Assembly: GCA_017416735.1 (NCBI GenBank)
Contig: JAFQBF010000074.1
Coordinates: 1-33,537 of the forward strand
DNA: 33,537 bases
Reading direction: 5' to 3'
From: Bacteroidaceae bacterium
Lineage (GTDB): Bacteria; Bacteroidota; Bacteroidia; Bacteroidales; Bacteroidaceae
The position numbers were made by a program, and so were the translations under genes. Below the pieces are notes generated by a model. The model was not told the DNA's origin. It worked only from the letters and a program-made list of their open reading frames with translations, and did not search any database. Each line of letters opens with the position of its first letter. The stretch's first letter is position 1. This document shows, piece by piece, positions 30,934 to 33,537 of this stretch.

Positions 30934-31782
30934 TCAATCCAGTTCATCATCATCGTCATCCATTTTTTTCTTCTTGGATTTGCTGCGGCTCTCCTTGTTT
31001 TTCTTTTCCAAAGCTTCCTCCTTTTCGTCCTTTTGCTTCAAGACGGAAACCGCTTCCTTTACAATTTCAGGATTGGTTACATCCTTCTGATACTCTTCAA
31101 TCTTTACGGTGCCACCCATCGATACTTTCGGATTGCGATAAATCATACCGCTTTCGTAAGAGCTTCGTCCCGAGAAATGGAATTCGCAAGCACCGGTTTC
31201 TTCCGCTATTTGAAGGATGTTGTTTGGATTCACACCGCAACCGGGCATAATGATGATGCGGCCATCGGCTTGTTCCACCAATTCTTTCAATAGCGGAATG
31301 CCTTGTACGGCAGTGGCTTCTTGACCGGATGTAAGGATGCGTGTGCAACCCAATTCGATAATCTGTTCCAATGCTTCCTTGGGGTCTCTGCACATATCGA
31401 ATGCACGGTGGAAAGTCACATTCATATCTCCGACGGCATTCATCAGTTTTTTCATGGCAGGCATATCCACATTACCTTCGGATGTAAGGCAACCGAATAC
31501 GACACCGTCGGCTCCCAGCTGACGGGCTACCTTGATGTCATGCAGCATAATTTCCTGTTCTAGATGGTTGTAGAGGAAATCGCCTCCCCGGGGGCGGATA
31601 ATGACGTGGAGTTTGGTCTCTTGCAATAACTGCCTGGCCATACGTATGTCACCGAACGATGGGGTTGTTCCTCCTTCGGGAATACCGGCACATAATTCTA
31701 CTCGGTAGGCTCCTCCTTCTTGTGCCTTTACTGCACTCTCTACAGAATTGGCACAGATTTCAATCTTTGATTTCGTACTCAT
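30934..31782 (-). CDS. cutC: Copper homeostasis protein CutC family, with charged C-terminal tail
   Basis: About 282 residues. The TIM-barrel body runs from KIEICANSVESAVKAQEGGAYRVELCAG to about residue 240, with the family segments IIRPRGGDFLY, GADGVVFGCL, FHRAFDM and GCGVNPNNI. CutC was linked to copper tolerance in E. coli, but its biochemical activity is unsettled. The last 40 residues, rich in Lys, Glu and Asp and ending KKKKMDDDDDELD, are not part of the usual fold and are low-complexity. The ATG at 31782 fits the family start and the -7 box at 31816-31823; an upstream ATG (31818) would precede the transcription start. Confidence 0.9.
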   Translation of the reverse strand: MSTKSKIEICANSVESAVKAQEGGAYRVELCAGIPEGGTTPSFGDIRMARQLLQETKLHVIIRPRGGDFLYNHLEQEIMLHDIKVARQLGADGVVFGCLTSEGNVDMPAMKKLMNAVGDMNVTFHRAFDMCRDPKEALEQIIELGCTRILTSGQEATAVQGIPLLKELVEQADGRIIIMPGCGVNPNNILQIAEETGACEFHFSGRSSYESGMIYRNPKVSMGGTVKIEEYQKDVTNPEIVKEAVSVLKQKDEKEEALEKKNKESRSKSKKKKMDDDDDELD

Positions 31783-31815
31783 ATATGTTTTCCTTAGTAT
31801 TGGCAAATTAACGTG

Positions 31816-31823
31816 CAAATATA
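31816..31823 (-). promoter_or_regulatory. -7 promoter element for cutC
   Basis: It reads TATATTTG on the minus strand, 33 bases before the chosen cutC ATG. Confidence 0.6.
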
Positions 31824-31958
31824 ATTATTTACCCCAAATAATGAAATAAAAGTGGCGAAAAATATTTCGTGAACAGGCATTTAATGGGATTACGTGGTCA
31901 AATAACAAAAAAATGATGAAAATGTTCTCGGATGTTTTAAGAAATAAGATTAAAATAG

Positions 31959-31966
31959 TAAATTTG
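31959..31966 (+). promoter_or_regulatory. -7 promoter element for the rnf operon
   Basis: TAAATTTG, 26 bases before the ATG of the RseC-like gene. Divergent from the cutC promoter. Confidence 0.6.
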
Positions 31967-31992
31967 TCGATTGTAATGTGTAGTTTGCAAAA

Positions 31993-32418
31993 ATGGCTGA
32001 TTTAATCAAACATCGAGGTATTGTAGAGAAGGTGGATGGTTCGCACGTGACAGTACGGATTGTGCAGACTTCGGCTTGTTCGGCATGTAGTGCAAAGGGA
32101 CTCTGCAATGCTTCTGAAAGCAAGGAGAAACTGATAGATGTGTATGAGGTACAGTCTGCTTGCCGCATAGGTGAGGAGGTTGTAGTATGTGGTACTACCT
32201 CAATGGGGATGCGGGCAGTCTTGTTGGCTTTCGGTGTGCCTGTGTTGCTTTTGTTGTTGGCTCTTTTTGTAACTATGCGGGTGACGGATGGTAATGCATT
32301 ATTGTCGGCTATGGTTTCTTTGGGGGTAATTGTGCCTTATTATTCCATTATTTATATATGTAGGGGAAAGCTTGAAAAGAGATTTTCATTTACGATTGAA
32401 AAACATAATAATCAATAA
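31993..32418 (+). CDS. SoxR-reducing system protein RseC family
   Basis: A 141-residue membrane protein. The N-terminal soluble part has the Cys cluster CSACSAKGLC (about 29-38) that marks the RseC family, followed by two membrane helices (about 74-96 and 101-124) and a short basic tail. RseC proteins accompany the Rsx/Rnf complex. In E. coli they help keep SoxR reduced; in Bacteroidetes, which lack that use, the role is probably in Rnf assembly or electron transfer (inference). It opens the rnf operon, 11 bases before rnfB. Confidence 0.9.
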   Translation: MADLIKHRGIVEKVDGSHVTVRIVQTSACSACSAKGLCNASESKEKLIDVYEVQSACRIGEEVVVCGTTSMGMRAVLLAFGVPVLLLLLALFVTMRVTDGNALLSAMVSLGVIVPYYSIIYICRGKLEKRFSFTIEKHNNQ

Positions 32419-32429
32419 TAACTAACACT

Positions 32430-33374
32430 ATGGATTTAATTCTGGTTGCAGTGATTTCATTAGGTGCGATTGGCTTGATTGCCGCGGTAATCTTGTATGT
32501 CGCCTCGAAGAAATTCGCTGTGTATGAAGACCCGCGAATTGCTCAGGTGGCTGAAGTGCTTCCTCAGGCAAATTGTGGTGGATGCGGTTTTCCGGGATGT
32601 AACGGTTTTGCAGCAGCTTGTGTGAAGGCTGCCGATGCCGGTTCGTTGGAAGGAAAGTTGTGTCCGGCTGGCGGTACTCCGGCTATGGAGAAAATCGCAG
32701 CCATCTTGGGAATGGAAGCCGTTGCCTCTGAACCGAAGATTGCGGTGGTGAGATGTAACGGTAGTTGTGAAAACCGTCCTCGTACAGCTCAGTACGACGG
32801 TGCCAAGTCTTGTGCCATTGCCCATGCTACATCGGGTGGTGAAACAGGTTGTGCATTCGGATGTTTGGGTTGTGGTGACTGTGTGGCTGCTTGTAAGTTC
32901 GATGCCATCCACATGAATCCGGAAACAGGACTGCCGGAAGTGGACGAAGAAAAGTGTACCGCTTGTGGTGCTTGTGCCAAGGCTTGTCCGCGTCGCATCA
33001 TCGAAATCCGTCCGAAGGGTAAGAACAACCGCCGAATGGTGGTGATGTGTGTTAACAAGGATAAGGGTGCCGTTGCCAACAAGGCATGTAAGGCCAGCTG
33101 TATCGGTTGTGGCAAGTGTGTGAAGGTTTGTCCTTTCGAAGCGATTACACTCGAAAACAATTTGGCATACATCGACCCGGCCAAGTGTAAGTCTTGCCGC
33201 AAGTGTGAACCGGAATGTCCGAAGGGTGCTATCCATGCCATCAACTTCCCGCCACGCAAGCCGAAGACAGAAGCTCCTGCCGATGCTACAGCAAAACCGG
33301 CTGCACCGAAGGCTGCTCCAGCACCGAAAGCTCCGGAAACTCCTAAGGCTGAAGCTCCGAAAGCAGAAGCATAA
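32430..33374 (+). CDS. rnfB: Electron transport complex subunit RnfB, long form
   Basis: A 314-residue membrane-anchored iron-sulfur protein that passes electrons from ferredoxin into the Rnf complex. The N-terminal helix is at 3-25, then the first cluster CGGCGFPGC with a fourth Cys near 75, then four ferredoxin-type motifs: CLGCGDCVAAC, CTACGACAKACP, CIGCGKCVKVCP and CKSCRKCEPECP. That gives five predicted [4Fe-4S] clusters, two more than in the E. coli RsxB layout. The C-terminal 40 residues are an Ala/Pro/Lys-rich low-complexity tail, probably disordered. rnfC follows after 38 bases. Confidence 0.95.
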   Translation: MDLILVAVISLGAIGLIAAVILYVASKKFAVYEDPRIAQVAEVLPQANCGGCGFPGCNGFAAACVKAADAGSLEGKLCPAGGTPAMEKIAAILGMEAVASEPKIAVVRCNGSCENRPRTAQYDGAKSCAIAHATSGGETGCAFGCLGCGDCVAACKFDAIHMNPETGLPEVDEEKCTACGACAKACPRRIIEIRPKGKNNRRMVVMCVNKDKGAVANKACKASCIGCGKCVKVCPFEAITLENNLAYIDPAKCKSCRKCEPECPKGAIHAINFPPRKPKTEAPADATAKPAAPKAAPAPKAPETPKAEAPKAEA

Positions 33375-33412
33375 TCAATCAACCTAAGTAAAAATCAATA
33401 AAAGATATAACA

Positions 33413-33537
33413 GTGAAGACATTTAGAATTGGTGGAGTTCATCCAGCAGAAAATAAATTGTCAGCAGGCAAAGCCATCGAAACCCTTGCCCTTCCGAAGC
33501 AGGCGGTATTCCCTTTGTCGCAGCACATCGGTGCTCC
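33413..33537 (+). CDS. rnfC: Electron transport complex subunit RnfC (5' end only)
   Basis: The first 41 codons are present and the rest lies beyond the window. Translation from GTG at 33413 gives KTFRIGGVHPAENKLSAGK and then a segment ending LSQHIGAP, the N-terminus of RnfC with its conserved GGVHP and the later QHIG that leads into the Rossmann-like NADH-binding part. RnfC is the peripheral subunit that takes electrons from or gives them to NAD. The start codon is GTG, which is unusual for this window; no nearer ATG is in frame. Confidence 0.9.
   Translation, partial: MKTFRIGGVHPAENKLSAGKAIETLALPKQAVFPLSQHIGA

Overview
The window is a gene-dense piece of a Bacteroidales chromosome, most likely Bacteroides or Phocaeicola. 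Three things point there. Almost every intergenic start region carries the Bacteroidetes -7 element TAnnTTTG, and Shine-Dalgarno sequences are weak or absent. Several gene families are typical of the group: DUF5687, DUF5063, a 35-residue smalltalk peptide and a DUF2582-type winged-helix protein. The gene order ftsK-lolA-trxB and the start of an rnf operon also fit. The species cannot be fixed from the sequence alone.

Layout. 1-9559 (minus strand): ftsK, a LolA-like carrier and trxB form one run; after a palindromic repeat comes a tightly coupled set of M16 peptidase, DUF5687 membrane protein, ABC ATPase and an NlpC/P60 lipoprotein cut by the window edge. 9637-12202 (plus): DUF5063 protein, DEDDy 3'-5' exonuclease and an RlmI-type rRNA methyltransferase. 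12203-13671: a repeat-rich accessory stretch with a smalltalk peptide, the 5'-truncated remnant of a P5-like gene, a compact promoter-terminator unit and two inverted repeat elements. 13672-17218 (minus): GH13 glycosidase, fabD, rfbA. 17345-18406 (plus): mannose-1-phosphate guanylyltransferase. 18550-22389 (minus): DedA protein, TPR protein and glnS. 22390-23009: a 620-base gene-free regulatory region. 23010-25737 (plus): rarA, a 2-hydroxyacid dehydrogenase and a C_GCAxxG_C_C protein. 25836-30617 (plus): a winged-helix protein alone between its own promoter and terminator, then lepA and a large transglutaminase-like lipoprotein. 30934-31782 (minus): cutC. 31993 to the end (plus): RseC-like protein, rnfB and the start of rnfC.

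The coding genes are mostly housekeeping: cell division, thiol redox, fatty-acid initiation, nucleotide-sugar supply for surface polysaccharide, translation and Rnf electron transport. The less expected content is intergenic. Three tandem heptamer arrays each end 1-4 bases before a start codon. Two gene-free promoter-terminator units of about 70-90 nt carry mutually complementary blocks. A 16-base dyad sits at the same distance from the -7 box of one of those units and of the winged-helix gene. Two triplet direct-repeat arrays have a 21-22 bp period. Several palindromic repeats are present, one of which supplies the last codons of the exonuclease. No complete defence system, CRISPR array, insertion sequence, tRNA or rRNA gene was found.
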